This document shows positions 7,474 to 17,280 of a stretch of 38,752 nucleotides of DNA, piece by piece. The notes under the pieces were generated by a model. The model saw nothing but the letters and a program-made list of their open reading frames with translations. It did no database searches and was not told the DNA's origin. How positions within the stretch are numbered: the first letter of the stretch is position 1; each line of letters starts with the position of its first letter. The stretch is from the NCBI GenBank assembly GCA_024226555.1, contig JAAELO010000538.1:1-38752 (forward strand), given 5' to 3'. The translations under genes were made by a program, and so were the position numbers. The stretch comes from Desulfobacterales bacterium (lineage in GTDB: Bacteria; Desulfobacterota; Desulfobacteria; Desulfobacterales; JAAELO01).

Positions 7474-8076
7474 TTAATAATTACTGCAATAAGCATCTCT
7501 TTTTGCAATATATTCAAAATATTCTGCTGAGCCATCATTCCCTGTTTTAGCAATCAATTCTGAGGGTTTAAATGGTAAAAATTTAAATATTTTCGCCTCA
7601 AGTCTTCGGGTGTTTTCCCAACCTATCTTTATTTTTTTATTTTTTTCTTCACTATCACCATATCGTTCCATTATATATGCCATTCTTTTTTCCAAATGGA
7701 CAACTTCATCATGGAGAACTCTTTTATCTGAGTAATTAACAATCTCTTCAGCTGTTGGACTACCTGTAAAGATATAGCTATCAAGTGTTACATGTTGCCT
7801 GACAATATCAGCTTCTTTTCTATATCCCAGCTCTGTGAGGAAAAGAGATCCTGTTTCAGCATGTAGCTCTTTTGTATTAAGGCTTCTGGTTTTAGTAATA
7901 TCATGAAGAAGAGCTGATATATTTATACAGAAGGGGTCAATATCGATCCCTGCATTAATAAGATATTCAGTAATTATTTCTGCGAGATGACTAACTTTAA
8001 AGGAATGATAAATGATATTTTCAAGCATTCCAGAATTATGGATTATTTCATAACACTCAGTTTTTGATAAAGACAT
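7474..8076 (-). CDS. HD-domain phosphohydrolase
   Basis: The 200-residue protein has an HD metal-binding pattern: an early His (about H24 in YHSFKVS), the HD doublet at about 58-59 (ALLHDITK), and later His residues (HAETG, QHVTLDS). Such enzymes hydrolyse phosphate esters of nucleotides or related compounds, and the substrate cannot be read from the sequence. There is no second domain or membrane segment. It precedes cutA on the same strand, with repeat D exactly between the genes. Confidence 0.85.
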   Translation of the reverse strand: MSLSKTECYEIIHNSGMLENIIYHSFKVSHLAEIITEYLINAGIDIDPFCINISALLHDITKTRSLNTKELHAETGSLFLTELGYRKEADIVRQHVTLDSYIFTGSPTAEEIVNYSDKRVLHDEVVHLEKRMAYIMERYGDSEEKNKKIKIGWENTRRLEAKIFKFLPFKPSELIAKTGNDGSAEYFEYIAKRDAYCSNY

Positions 8077-8163
8077 ATTTAATAAACTCCGAATTTTCTA
8101 TACTATAGCAGAGCATTGCATATTATCCAAATAAATTAGAGTTACCATGAATTGTAAAAAATG

Positions 8164-8196
8164 AAAAAGGCGGATCAAATAATCCGCCCTTTATTT
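8164..8196 (-). terminator. rho-independent terminator after the acyl-CoA synthetase
   Basis: GGCGGAT (8169-8175) pairs with ATCCGCC (8182-8188) around a six-base loop. Read on the minus strand it ends in a T run. It lies 40 bases past the stop of the minus-strand synthetase gene. Confidence 0.8.
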
Positions 8197-8234
8197 ATTA
8201 TTTTCCCAAATTATCCTAAAACAAATTGTCTGTT

Positions 8235-10130
8235 TTAATTGGGATAACCTATTGTTAAGAGTGCTTCTTTCATCTCATCAAGTGTTGTTGGATCATCAAT
8301 AGTTGCCGGCATTTTATAATCCTGATTATCAGCAATACTCCTAATAGTTCCGCGAAGAATTTTTCCAGATCTTGTTTTAGGTAACCTTTTGACAACAGTT
8401 GCTGTTTTAAAAGCTGCAACAGGACCAATTCTTTCTCTAACCATTTTGACAGTTTCAGCAACTATTTCATTATGATCTCTCTCAATACCAGCGTTTAATA
8501 CAAGAAAACCAATAGGAAGCTGGCCTTTTAATTTATCTGCAACTCCTAAAACAGCACATTCAGCAACATCAGGATGATCAGAAAGAACTTCTTCAAGCGC
8601 TCCCGTTGATAGTCTGTGCCCTGCAACATTTATAATGTCATCAGTTCTTGCCATAACGAAGATGTATCCTTCATCATCAATGAATCCTGCATCAGCTGTT
8701 TTATAATATCCGGGAAATTCTTCTAAATAGGCTTCTTTATAGCGTTCATCATTTTTATATAAAGTTGGAAGTGTACCTGGTGGCAGAGGAAGTTTACAAA
8801 CAAGAGCTCCTATTTCTCCGGCTTCTACAGGATTACAATTTGGATCAACAACCTGAACATCCCAACCAGGAACAGCTTTTGTAGGAGATCCATATTTAAC
8901 AGGAAACTGTTCAATTCCAAGGCAGTTACCGGCAATTCCCCAACCTGTTTCAGTTTGCCACCAATGATCAATTACAGGTACTTTAAGTTTGTTCTCAGCC
9001 CACTGTAATGTATCAGGATCTGATCTTTCACCAGCCAGAAACAGTGCTTCAAAATTAGAAAGGTCATATTTTTTTAATAATTCAGCTTTAGGGTCTTCCC
9101 TCTTTATTGCTCTGAATGCGGTAGGCGCTGTAAACATAGCCTTTACTTTATGTTCAGAAATTACTCTCCAGAAAACACCAGCATCAGGAGTACCAACTGG
9201 CTTTCCTTCAAACATAATAGTAGTACAACCCTTAAAAAGAGGCCCGTAAACTATGTAAGAATGTCCAACAACCCAACCAATATCAGAAGCTGCCCAATAG
9301 ACATCTCCCTTATCAACGTTGTATATAGCCTTCATGGACCACTTTAAGGCCACAAGGTGTCCGCCATTATCTCTGACAACCCCTTTTGGCTGTCCCGTTG
9401 TTCCAGATGTATATAAGATGTACAGAGGATCTGTCGCTTCAACCGGAACACAATCATGTGGTTTGGCTTTTGCCATTGCTTCATCCCAGTCTAAATCCCT
9501 TGCACCCAGTTCTGCTTTCTCCTGAGGTCTCTGGAAAATTATACATTTATCAGGTTTTGATTCAGACATATCCACTGCTGCGTCCAACAACGGTTTATAC
9601 TTAATTACCTTGGCAACCTCTATACCGCATGATGCTGATACAATTACCTTTGGTTCAGCATCATTAATTCTTGTGGAAAGTTCATTGGATGCAAAGCCTC
9701 CAAAAACAACAGAATGTACAGCTCCTAATCTCGCACAGGCAAGCATAGCAACTGCAGCTTCAGGTATCATAGGCATATAAATTAAAACCCTGTCACCTTT
9801 TGTGACTCCACTGTCAGCAAGAACTCCTGCAAACAGGGCAACTTCATCTCTTAGTTCTTTATAAGTGTATTTTTTAATAGTGTTTGTAACCGGACTGTCA
9901 TAAATAAGAGCATCTTGATCTGCAAGTCCGTTTTCAACATGATAATCCAATGCATTGTAACATGTGTTTACCTGCCCCCCGGTAAACCATCTGTAAAGAG
10001 GTTTATTAGAGTCATCAAGAACTTTATCCCACTTTTTGTACCAGTGAATATCTTCTGCGGGTACTGACCAGAATTTTTCAGGATCCTTAATTGACATTGC
10101 ATGAGCTTCTGCGTATTTATTTCCCATCAT
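8235..10130 (-). CDS. prpE: PrpE-like short-chain acyl-CoA synthetase (propionyl-/acetyl-CoA synthetase)
   Basis: The 631-residue AMP-forming enzyme activates a short fatty acid with ATP and CoA. It shows the acetyl-CoA synthetase N-terminal helix region (FWSVPAEDIHWYKKWD), the phosphate loop YTSGTTGQPKGVV (240-252), ASDIGWVVGHSYIVYGPL, the WWQTETGW motif, and the C-terminal hinge ARTDDIINVAGHRLST. The acetylation-site motif TRSGKILRG is also present. PLPPGTLPTLYKNDERYKEAYLEEF-like spacing is closer to PrpE/ACSS3 than to Acs, so propionate is favoured, but acetate is not excluded. AGGAG precedes the ATG-ATG start. It is a single-gene unit with its own terminator. Repeat E lies 135 bases upstream. 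Confidence 0.88.
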   Translation of the reverse strand: MMGNKYAEAHAMSIKDPEKFWSVPAEDIHWYKKWDKVLDDSNKPLYRWFTGGQVNTCYNALDYHVENGLADQDALIYDSPVTNTIKKYTYKELRDEVALFAGVLADSGVTKGDRVLIYMPMIPEAAVAMLACARLGAVHSVVFGGFASNELSTRINDAEPKVIVSASCGIEVAKVIKYKPLLDAAVDMSESKPDKCIIFQRPQEKAELGARDLDWDEAMAKAKPHDCVPVEATDPLYILYTSGTTGQPKGVVRDNGGHLVALKWSMKAIYNVDKGDVYWAASDIGWVVGHSYIVYGPLFKGCTTIMFEGKPVGTPDAGVFWRVISEHKVKAMFTAPTAFRAIKREDPKAELLKKYDLSNFEALFLAGERSDPDTLQWAENKLKVPVIDHWWQTETGWGIAGNCLGIEQFPVKYGSPTKAVPGWDVQVVDPNCNPVEAGEIGALVCKLPLPPGTLPTLYKNDERYKEAYLEEFPGYYKTADAGFIDDEGYIFVMARTDDIINVAGHRLSTGALEEVLSDHPDVAECAVLGVADKLKGQLPIGFLVLNAGIERDHNEIVAETVKMVRERIGPVAAFKTATVVKRLPKTRSGKILRGTIRSIADNQDYKMPATIDDPTTLDEMKEALLTIGYPN

Positions 10131-10264
10131 TGTTCTCCTTTCTATAGAGCGTCATTAAATCGTTTTCAAAAGACGATTCTGTAACAAAAATTGAGATACT
10201 TAAGCCTAAAACAAATGAATCTAACGAAATAAAATTCTGAAAATCTACTAAGTTTAATACTGAA

Positions 10265-10409
10265 GGAACCTCTAATAACTAAATTTTTGATTGAAATACA
10301 AAGTTTATAAAAGCTTCTAATTTTATAAAATATCTGCCTGATAAATAAATAACGAGCTGATTTGTTTATAAAACGCTTTAGTTCAGTCAAAAGAGTTATT
10401 AGGATTCCC
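10265..10409. repeat. palindromic intergenic element, copy E
   Basis: The left end GGAACCTCTAATAACTAAAT continues as TTTTGATTGAAATACA. The right end is CAGTCAAAAGAGTTATTAGG followed by ATTCCC. Inner TTTATAAAAGC/TTTTATAAAA arms are present. It sits upstream of the acyl-CoA synthetase gene, between divergent genes. Confidence 0.85.
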
Positions 10410-10925
10410 TGTAGAAAGACTTTAGAATGGACTTTTTTAAAAGTCAACTAAGAGAGAATAGATTTATTGTATGAATATGTTTAATCTATGGCGAGTCTCT
10501 ATTACATATTTTTGTTTATTTATTTACTATGCACACTTACAAAGTATTAAAAAATAAACCCTTTATAAGTGTGTAACAACTGTGTAATCAAGGGTTTGTA
10601 TATAATTACGATATGAGTATTGTAATGATTGTTACAACACTATATATTGTACAAGGTGGTAATGTGTGCCTGTATATTGTATTCAAATATCTAAAGTTGA
10701 TTTGTTAAATTAAAAAAACGTAAAATAAAATTATAAAATAATAATTTTCTGTTATTTTTCTGTAAATACTTATATTTTTTTCAAAATATTATTTTTTTAC
10801 TCATTATATTTGTATCGATTGATATGAAATTCATTTGTTCTGGTATGACAAATCACATTATGTTATTAAGCTTATAATAATGAGGAATATCCAAAGGTTA
10901 TTTTTATAAATTTAAGGAAATTTAA
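10410..10925. other. AT-rich intergenic region upstream of glnS
   Basis: No gene is visible over 516 bases. A good -10 hexamer TATAAT (10873-10878) lies about 50 bases before the glnS ATG, but its -35 partner is weak (the nearest candidate, ATGACA, is too far upstream). Otherwise only runs of A and T are seen. Confidence 0.4.
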
Positions 10926-12599
10926 ATGACAGAAGAAAAAGTACAATCAAATTTTATCAGAACAATAATTGCTAAGGACCTTGAGTCAGAAAAACACGAT
11001 GGAAAAGTAACCACAAGATTTCCTCCGGAACCAAACGGATATCTGCATATTGGTCATGCTAAATCAATATGCCTGAACTTTGGGTTAGCAAATGAAAATG
11101 AAAAAGGAACATGTAACCTACGTTTCGATGATACAAACCCGGAAAAAGAGAATATTGAATATATTAATGCAATAAAAAGTGATGTTGAGTGGTTAGGATT
11201 TAATTGGGAAGACAGAGAATTCTACTCTTCAGATTATTTTGAAAAATTATACAACTTTGCAACACAGCTTATAAAGAATGGAAAAGCTTATGTTTGCAGT
11301 TTAAATGCTGATGATATGAGAGAATATAGAGGTACTTTAACTAAACCTGGTAAACCAAGCCCAGACAGAGATAAATCCATTGAAGATAATATTGAGCTTT
11401 TTGAAAGTATGAGAGCGGGTGAGTTTGAGGAAGGAACCCATACACTTAGGGCCAAAATTGATATGTCCTCTTCTAATATGAATTTGCGGGATCCTGCCAT
11501 ATACAGAATAAAAAAGGTACATCATCACAGAACCGGAGATAAATGGTGCATATATCCAATGTACGATTTTACACACTGCCTTTCAGACTCAATTGAGAAT
11601 ATTACTCATTCCATATGTACTTTGGAATTTGAAGATCACAGACCTCTTTATGATTGGTTTTTAGATGAATTAAAAACTGAATGTCACCCTCAGCAGATTG
11701 AGTTTGCAAGATTAAATCTTGAATACACTGTGATGAGTAAAAGAAAGCTTATGAAGCTTGTCGAGAAAAATCTGGTTGAAGGTTGGAATGATCCCAGAAT
11801 GCCAACAATATCCGGAATGCGTCGAAGGGGATATTCGCCCGCATCTATCAGAAATTTTTGCGAACGAATTGGTGTTGGTAAAAAAGAGAGTAGAATCGAA
11901 TTTGGAATGCTTGAGGAAAAAGTCAGAGAAGATCTGAACGAAAATGCTAAAAGGGTAAGCTGTATATTAAAACCATTAAAAGTCATTATTGAAAATCTAC
12001 CAGAAGATGAGGTTATAGAGCTTTCAACTCAAAATCATCCTCAAAAGCCTGAAATGGGAGAAAGAATAGTACCTTTTTCAAGGGAACTATATATTGAAAG
12101 AGATGACTTTATGATCGACCCTCCTAAAAAGTTTTTCCGTTTAGGGCCAGGCAAAGAGGTAAGATTAAGGTTTGCTTTTTTCCTTAAGTGTATAGATTAC
12201 AAAACAGATGAAAATGGTGAAGTTACAGAATTAAGATGTACTTATGATCCTGAGACACTTGGTGGAAAAGCACCAGATGGAAGAAAAGTCAAAGGGACAA
12301 TCCACTGGGTATCTGCAAAACATGCCCTTACTGCTAGAGTTAATCTTTATGGCATGTTATTTAGTGATATAAATCCTGAAGAGAGCGGTGATTTTTTGGA
12401 AAATTTAAACCCTGAATCGATTGAAGTTCTTGATGACTGCAAAATCGAACCCAGTATAAAAGATGCAGAGAAAGAAACTACATATCAGTTTGAACGTCAG
12501 GGTTATTTCTGTATTGATAGTAACGATGATGCAAATGGCCTGATTTTTAACAGAACTGTGAGCTTAAGGGATACATGGGCCAAGATTAAAAAAGGGTAA
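10926..12599 (+). CDS. glnS: glutaminyl-tRNA synthetase
   Basis: This class I synthetase charges tRNA-Gln with glutamine. The 557 residues show the HIGH-type motif [15 protein letters not shown] (33-47), the KMSKS-type motif VMSKR (269-273), and the GlnRS-specific [13 protein letters not shown] and [20 protein letters not shown] segments. The C-terminal half (about 340-557) has the anticodon-binding beta-barrels. The length is normal (E. coli 554). AAGGAAA precedes the ATG. GlnRS implies direct Gln-tRNA charging, at least in part. A terminator hairpin follows 15 bases after the stop. Confidence 0.97.
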   Translation: MTEEKVQSNFIRTIIAKDLESEKHDGKVTTRFPPEPNGYLHIGHAKSICLNFGLANENEKGTCNLRFDDTNPEKENIEYINAIKSDVEWLGFNWEDREFYSSDYFEKLYNFATQLIKNGKAYVCSLNADDMREYRGTLTKPGKPSPDRDKSIEDNIELFESMRAGEFEEGTHTLRAKIDMSSSNMNLRDPAIYRIKKVHHHRTGDKWCIYPMYDFTHCLSDSIENITHSICTLEFEDHRPLYDWFLDELKTECHPQQIEFARLNLEYTVMSKRKLMKLVEKNLVEGWNDPRMPTISGMRRRGYSPASIRNFCERIGVGKKESRIEFGMLEEKVREDLNENAKRVSCILKPLKVIIENLPEDEVIELSTQNHPQKPEMGERIVPFSRELYIERDDFMIDPPKKFFRLGPGKEVRLRFAFFLKCIDYKTDENGEVTELRCTYDPETLGGKAPDGRKVKGTIHWVSAKHALTARVNLYGMLFSDINPEESGDFLENLNPESIEVLDDCKIEPSIKDAEKETTYQFERQGYFCIDSNDDANGLIFNRTVSLRDTWAKIKKG

Positions 12600-12613
12600 C
12601 CTTTGAATAGTAA

Positions 12614-12644
12614 AAAAGCCATATCAATCATTGATATGGCTTCA
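12614..12644 (+). terminator. terminator hairpin after glnS
   Basis: AAGCCATATCAA pairs perfectly with TTGATATGGCTT around a three-base loop (12616-12642). The T run afterwards is poor, so termination may be incomplete. The A run on the other side could serve the opposite strand. Confidence 0.65.
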
Positions 12645-12664
12645 AATTAATCATGCTAAAAATT

Positions 12665-12690
12665 AGTATTTCAGTCAAAAAGTAGTTCCC
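12665..12690. repeat. remnant of intergenic element right end
   Basis: GTATTTCAGTCAAAAAGTAG followed by TTCCC resembles the right ends of copies E and K (CAGTCAAAAGAGTTATTAGG-ATTCCC) with an internal deletion. No left end is seen. Confidence 0.4.
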
Positions 12691-12848
12691 TTAATATAAA
12701 TAAAATAGTTTAAATCTAAAAAAATATGTTTAGTTGATTTCAATATTTCATTATGTATACTTATTCTGTTTTTAGAGTGATAAGTCTAATTATGGAAGTG
12801 TTAATTTAAGTTATTTTATAATAGACCAGATTTAAGAAAGTAAATAAA

Positions 12849-13655
12849 ATGAAAACAGTTGAAGAGTTTAAGGTAGAGAATGTTGAAGCAATAAATCTTG
12901 GATTCAGCTATTTTGGTAAACCCTATATGAGTGTTCATTGTTACCTGATAGATGGTATCCTGATTGATACTGGTCAACCACTAATGAGAAAAGATCTGAT
13001 CAAAGTTCTTAGAACAAAGAAATTTAACAAAGTAATTCTCACACATTTTCATGAAGACCACAGTGGAAATGCTGCTGAGATTAAAAAGGAGTTTAATACA
13101 AATATATATGGAAGCCATTTAACAATGAATAATATGGCAAAATCATATAAAATTCTTCCATATCAACATTTCATGTGGGGAAGAACAGAACTTGTTGATA
13201 TGGAGCCTTTACCTGAAATAATTGAAGGTGAAAATCTGTTACTTAAACCTATAAGTACACCAGGGCATAGCAAAGATCATACAGTTTATTATGAGAAAAA
13301 CAGAGGCTTTTTGTTCTCTGGAGATCTGTTTCTTGGAGATAAAATAAAATATTTTAGACGTGATGAAAATTATAATGAGATAATATCTTCCATTAATAAA
13401 ATATTGAGACTCGATTTTGATTCTGTTTTCTGTGCCCACAGGCCCCAATTAAAAAAGGGTAAATTAATGTTTAAGAGAAAACTTGATTTTCTTTTAAATT
13501 TCAAAGGTGAAGTTAATAACCTCTATCAAAAAGGTTATGATGAAAAATCTATCGTAAAAACAATTAGCAATAAGGAAGTTACTATAGTAAAATGGATTAC
13601 CTTTGGAGATGCGAGTCTTTTCAATATGGTAAGAGCATCCATCGATCTAAATTAA
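12849..13655 (+). CDS. metallo-beta-lactamase-fold hydrolase
   Basis: The 268-residue protein carries the MBL metal motifs: THFHEDHSG (H66-x-H68-x-D70-H71), TPGHSKDH, FSGDLFLG and a late His in CAHRPQ. This is a full dinuclear zinc or iron site. The substrate is unknown; the family includes glyoxalase II-type and lactonase-type hydrolases. The C-terminal 60 residues are helical (FKGEVNNLYQKGYDEKSIVK). There is no signal peptide. It is followed after ten bases by the next gene, so the two are probably one operon. Confidence 0.9.
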   Translation: MKTVEEFKVENVEAINLGFSYFGKPYMSVHCYLIDGILIDTGQPLMRKDLIKVLRTKKFNKVILTHFHEDHSGNAAEIKKEFNTNIYGSHLTMNNMAKSYKILPYQHFMWGRTELVDMEPLPEIIEGENLLLKPISTPGHSKDHTVYYEKNRGFLFSGDLFLGDKIKYFRRDENYNEIISSINKILRLDFDSVFCAHRPQLKKGKLMFKRKLDFLLNFKGEVNNLYQKGYDEKSIVKTISNKEVTIVKWITFGDASLFNMVRASIDLN

Positions 13656-13665
13656 AGGAGAAAGA

Positions 13666-14103
13666 ATGACACACAAAGATGCCGGAAAATATGCTGAAAA
13701 ACACCCTGAAGATACTTTAAAAAATCCTGATATAATTAAAGAGATAGAAAAAAAATCAAAGGGTGATACCTTATCCTGTAGCGATGCGCACAAAATCGCA
13801 TCACATTTTAATATAGATCCATCTGAAGTTGGAGTAATGATAGATCTTAGTGAAAAAAGAATTTCAAAATGTCAGTTAAATCTTTTTGGACATGGAGATG
13901 GAAAACCTGAAAATATTCCAAGTACTAAAATTAATCAGGAACTTAAAAAAGAAATTTATAAAAAAATAGATGAAAAAGGTAAAATATCATGTAAGTCATG
14001 TTGGCAAACGTCTGATTTATATAATATTTCAAGGGTTGAGGTAACGAAAATATGTGAGGCCCTAAGTATTAAGATTACAACCTGTCAGATTGGTGCGTTT
14101 TAA
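13666..14103 (+). CDS. protein with tandem duplicated two-Cys helical repeat, function unknown
   Basis: The 145 residues fall into two similar halves. Repeat 1 (about 22-75) reads TLSCSDAHKIASHFNIDPSE and ends RISKCQLNLFG. Repeat 2 (about 91-145) has KISCKSCWQTSDLYNISRVE and ends KITTCQIGAF. Each half has a Cys and a second Cys exactly 31 residues later (38/69 and 109/140), the second always in a C-Q-(L/I)-x-x-F context. The helix content (DIIKEIEKK, HKIASHFNIDPSEVG) is like a helix-turn-helix. GGAGA precedes the ATG. It is co-directional with the MBL gene, ten bases apart. I cannot name a function; metal or redox sensing is only a guess. Confidence 0.75.
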   Translation: MTHKDAGKYAEKHPEDTLKNPDIIKEIEKKSKGDTLSCSDAHKIASHFNIDPSEVGVMIDLSEKRISKCQLNLFGHGDGKPENIPSTKINQELKKEIYKKIDEKGKISCKSCWQTSDLYNISRVEVTKICEALSIKITTCQIGAF

Positions 14104-14483
14104 AAAGGAATCTTAACGTTTTTACTTTAATTTCAAATTGATATAAATAAATATCTTTTAAAAATAATTAGTATTTTTATGAAACATCTGCTAAAATAAA
14201 AATCAAAATTCTGGTGAATTAAATTATACTAGAGTTATTTCTTCATTTCAAAAATCAAATATTATTGCAATTTATTAAAATCATGGGAGAATTTAATTCT
14301 TAAGAGCTTAAAGTAATTTTTTTTTATACTGTTCTTAAGGGTAAACCCATTAAAAACTAACTTGACAAACAGTCTCAGATAATTTGTACTATTAAAGATC
14401 GTAATACAGGTAGTAAAATGATTATCAAATATTGAGAGTTCTAACTGTTTTGTTTTATTACTAAATATTAAATTGGATAATTT
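14104..14483. other. intergenic region with candidate promoter for the ABC locus
   Basis: This is 380 bases without a gene. TTGACA at 14362-14367 is a perfect -35 hexamer. Downstream candidates for -10 are TGTACT (14385-14390, 17-base spacing) or TACTAT (14387-14392, 19-base spacing). If used, the leader to the ATG at 14484 would be about 85 bases. No terminator with a good stem was found. Confidence 0.45.
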
Positions 14484-15599
14484 ATGGAAAATGTAATTAA
14501 CGGCAAAAGTGGCGCATCCAACTGGAAGATAATTATTGTCCTATTACTCTTCCTTCCTTTTTTATTTATTGCATTAAGATCCATTGATTCCCATGCGATA
14601 AAATTAGGAATTCCATCAGCTATTGTTTTTATACTTTTTGCAGCTGTTACCTATGCATCTGTCACAAAAAAAGACTACAAATTGTTACTTGGTGTTTTTC
14701 TTATAATGCCCCTTTTCCTATCTGCTTGTTGTGCTTTTGCAGATTATAATTTTTTTAATGAAGGAGTTGGAGCAAAATTTCAAAAACAACTGTTACCATC
14801 GCTTGAAAATCTACTTGGAACTGATTATGAACAGAGAGATATACTTTCAACAATAGTAATTGGCGGAATGCATGCTTATATAATTGCAATTATTGCAACA
14901 GGTATTGCATTAATAATTGGAATCCCAATCGGACTTTCCCTTGCCTCAGATGGAGATATGCAGGATGGGAAAGGTATGTTGTTTATTGTCAAAGTTCTTT
15001 TTATCAGAGGCTTAAAACTATTAGGAATGGCAGTAACACAGCTTTTTGAAATAGTTCCCCAGCTCTTTTTTGTAATTATAGTAATTGGTGTTTATAACTT
15101 GTGGGCGTCTGACAAACCTGATACAAGGTTGGTTTCTCACTATTCAGTTCCATTAGCTGCATTTGCAATTGGGATGTCGTCACTCCCATCAATTGCACGA
15201 CTTGTTGAAAACAAAGTTAGTCAACTTAAAAGGGATCGTTTTGTTACCGCTCTTAGAAGTTCAAATGTTAATGGCTTTAAAATAACGTTTTATAATATAC
15301 TTTGGAATAATTGTTTTGCTGAAATTATGATTCAGGCATCTTTTATTTTTGGAGCTACTATATTAATTGAAACTGGATTGGGTTATGCCTTTGAGGTTGG
15401 ATTTGGTGAAATTGGAACAGGAAACTATCTTTCCTGGGGTCAGATTCTTGCTGAATCGAGAAAAGCAATTCTATTTGGCAGAGAGGTGTGGATTATTGCT
15501 TCACCAATAGTTATAACTATTATGAGTATTTTGGGTATTAATATACTTGGTGATTGTCTTGCTAAATATTTAAGAAACGATAGGGGTCACAATGACTAA
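14484..15599 (+). CDS. ABC transporter permease, DppC-type (peptide/nickel family)
   Basis: The 371-residue inner-membrane protein has two N-terminal hydrophobic segments (about 17-75), a periplasmic loop, and then a BPD_transp_1 core starting near IVIGGMHAYIIAIIATGIAL. The cytoplasmic EAA-type loop is near RFVTALRSSNVNGFKITFYN. GLGYAFEVG and a final hydrophobic segment with ILGINILGDCLAKYL follow, as in DppC proteins (E. coli 300 aa); it is longer because of the N-terminal segments. It overlaps the next gene (ATPase) by eight bases, indicating translational coupling. It is the first gene of the ABC locus. Confidence 0.88.
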   Translation: MENVINGKSGASNWKIIIVLLLFLPFLFIALRSIDSHAIKLGIPSAIVFILFAAVTYASVTKKDYKLLLGVFLIMPLFLSACCAFADYNFFNEGVGAKFQKQLLPSLENLLGTDYEQRDILSTIVIGGMHAYIIAIIATGIALIIGIPIGLSLASDGDMQDGKGMLFIVKVLFIRGLKLLGMAVTQLFEIVPQLFFVIIVIGVYNLWASDKPDTRLVSHYSVPLAAFAIGMSSLPSIARLVENKVSQLKRDRFVTALRSSNVNGFKITFYNILWNNCFAEIMIQASFIFGATILIETGLGYAFEVGFGEIGTGNYLSWGQILAESRKAILFGREVWIIASPIVITIMSILGINILGDCLAKYLRNDRGHND

Positions 15600-17226
15600 T
15601 AAAGAGATACTAAAAATTGAAAACCTATCCTGTATTTTGAAAGTAAATGGTCTTAAAATTGTTGATAATGTATCCTTTACTATAAAACATGGAGAAACAA
15701 TTGCACTTCTTGGAGAATCCGGTGTTGGTAAAACAACACTTTTTCGGGCTATACTACAACTTCTACCGAGATCAGTATGGGAAACTACCGGAAATATATA
15801 CCTTGGTGGAATGCGAATAAATGATCTGCCACCAAAGGAACTTGAAAAAGTAAGAGGAAGGGTTGCCAGATGTATTTTCCAGGAACCTGGACAAAGTCTT
15901 AATCCTTCATTAAAAATCGAAACACAACTAAAAGAAGCTATAACAACTGTATCTCCGGAAATGAGTGAGGAAAAATTAGATAAGGTTATTAAAGCTGCAC
16001 TAAAAAATGGTGGTCTTAAAGACCCATCTCTTATAGATAATAGATATCCAGGTGATTTAAGCGGAGGCCAAAGACAAAGAGTCGGTATATCAATGACGTT
16101 AAGCTGTCCATGTGACATTCTACTCGCTGATGAGCCTTCAAACTCCCTTGATGCTGTAACTGTTACAGAACTTGTTCAATCCTTAAAAAATCTTAAAAAA
16201 TCAAAGCATATTGGTTCAATACTCTGTGTAACTCACGATTTAAGTGTTGTTAGTGCATTAAACTGCGAAAGAGTTTTATTTATGCATGCTGGTAAAATGT
16301 ATGAAGCCGGAAGCATACAAAATGTATTAAAAAATCCTTCAGCCCACGAACAACTTGAAGAGCTTGTATCCCTTGCTAAAAAGATAGACAGACATGGCAA
16401 AATTGCTGAAATAAATCAGGAAAGAAGGAAAAGGGAAAATATGCTTTCCATAAAGGATTTAAACTTCGGTTTTTTGGTTAAATCCTTTTTAAAGAAAGAG
16501 AGACCTCTGGTTGTTAAAGATGTTTCATTTGATGTTGGAAAAAGAGAATTTATTGGACTTGTTGGAAGTTCCGGGTCTGGAAAATCAACTATTGGTAGTA
16601 TTGTATCAAGACTGTTAAGCGGTTATATGGGTGAAATAAAATATAATGGTAAAAGTATTATAGATTTTAATGCTAAAGATAAAATTAAATTTCACAGATC
16701 CCTTCAGGTTGTTTTTCAGGACCCTGCCGATACTTTTGATCCTGCAATCACTATGAATCAGAACCTTGAAGAATGTTTTAAAGCAATCGGTATGACGAAA
16801 AGTGAAATAGGTGAATCTGTTGCGAAACTGCTTAAATTACTATCACTTGATAAAAGGCTTCTTAATGAACTTCCTGGTAATCTGAGTGGAGGACAAAAAC
16901 AACGTTTTGCTCTTCTCAGGGCTTTTGGTTCGACACCTTCTGTAATAATAGCTGATGAACCTTTTACACATTTGGATCTTATCTCACAAAATCGTATGAT
17001 TGAGTATATGCAGATGAGAAAAAAATCCGCTGTAGAACCTATGGGATGTATTCTCATATCCCACGAAATAGGAATTGTGGCAAAACTATGCGATAGAATT
17101 ATTGTTGTTGACGATGGTTATATTGTCGAAGACAACACAGCATATAATGTTGTTAACTCACCAGTTCATAAAGCGACACAAAAATTAATTGGCGCTGCAA
17201 AAATGCTTGGGACAATGGCGAGTTAG
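15592..17226 (+). CDS. fused double ATP-binding ABC protein (DppD-DppF type)
   Basis: The 544 residues contain two complete nucleotide-binding domains. Domain 1 has Walker A GESGVGKTT (41-49), signature LSGGQRQRV (156-164) and Walker B DILLADEP (175-182). Domain 2 starts about residue 284 and has Walker A GSSGSGKST (325-333), signature LSGGQKQRF (431-439) and Walker B VIIADEP (451-457). The fusion resembles YejF and GsiA, which power peptide-type importers. It acts at the cytoplasmic face with the two permeases of this locus. The start overlaps the permease gene by eight bases. Both domains appear catalytically intact. Confidence 0.93.
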   Translation: MTNKEILKIENLSCILKVNGLKIVDNVSFTIKHGETIALLGESGVGKTTLFRAILQLLPRSVWETTGNIYLGGMRINDLPPKELEKVRGRVARCIFQEPGQSLNPSLKIETQLKEAITTVSPEMSEEKLDKVIKAALKNGGLKDPSLIDNRYPGDLSGGQRQRVGISMTLSCPCDILLADEPSNSLDAVTVTELVQSLKNLKKSKHIGSILCVTHDLSVVSALNCERVLFMHAGKMYEAGSIQNVLKNPSAHEQLEELVSLAKKIDRHGKIAEINQERRKRENMLSIKDLNFGFLVKSFLKKERPLVVKDVSFDVGKREFIGLVGSSGSGKSTIGSIVSRLLSGYMGEIKYNGKSIIDFNAKDKIKFHRSLQVVFQDPADTFDPAITMNQNLEECFKAIGMTKSEIGESVAKLLKLLSLDKRLLNELPGNLSGGQKQRFALLRAFGSTPSVIIADEPFTHLDLISQNRMIEYMQMRKKSAVEPMGCILISHEIGIVAKLCDRIIVVDDGYIVEDNTAYNVVNSPVHKATQKLIGAAKMLGTMAS

Positions 17227-17280
17227 CTCAGTATATATATTTAGAAGTTTAAATTTTACATCTCAATATCGGAGGAGAAT

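Noticed and set aside
10166-10447. 93-residue open frame on the minus strand
   Set aside because: It runs straight through repeat E, has no ribosome-binding site and has an unnatural low-complexity composition.
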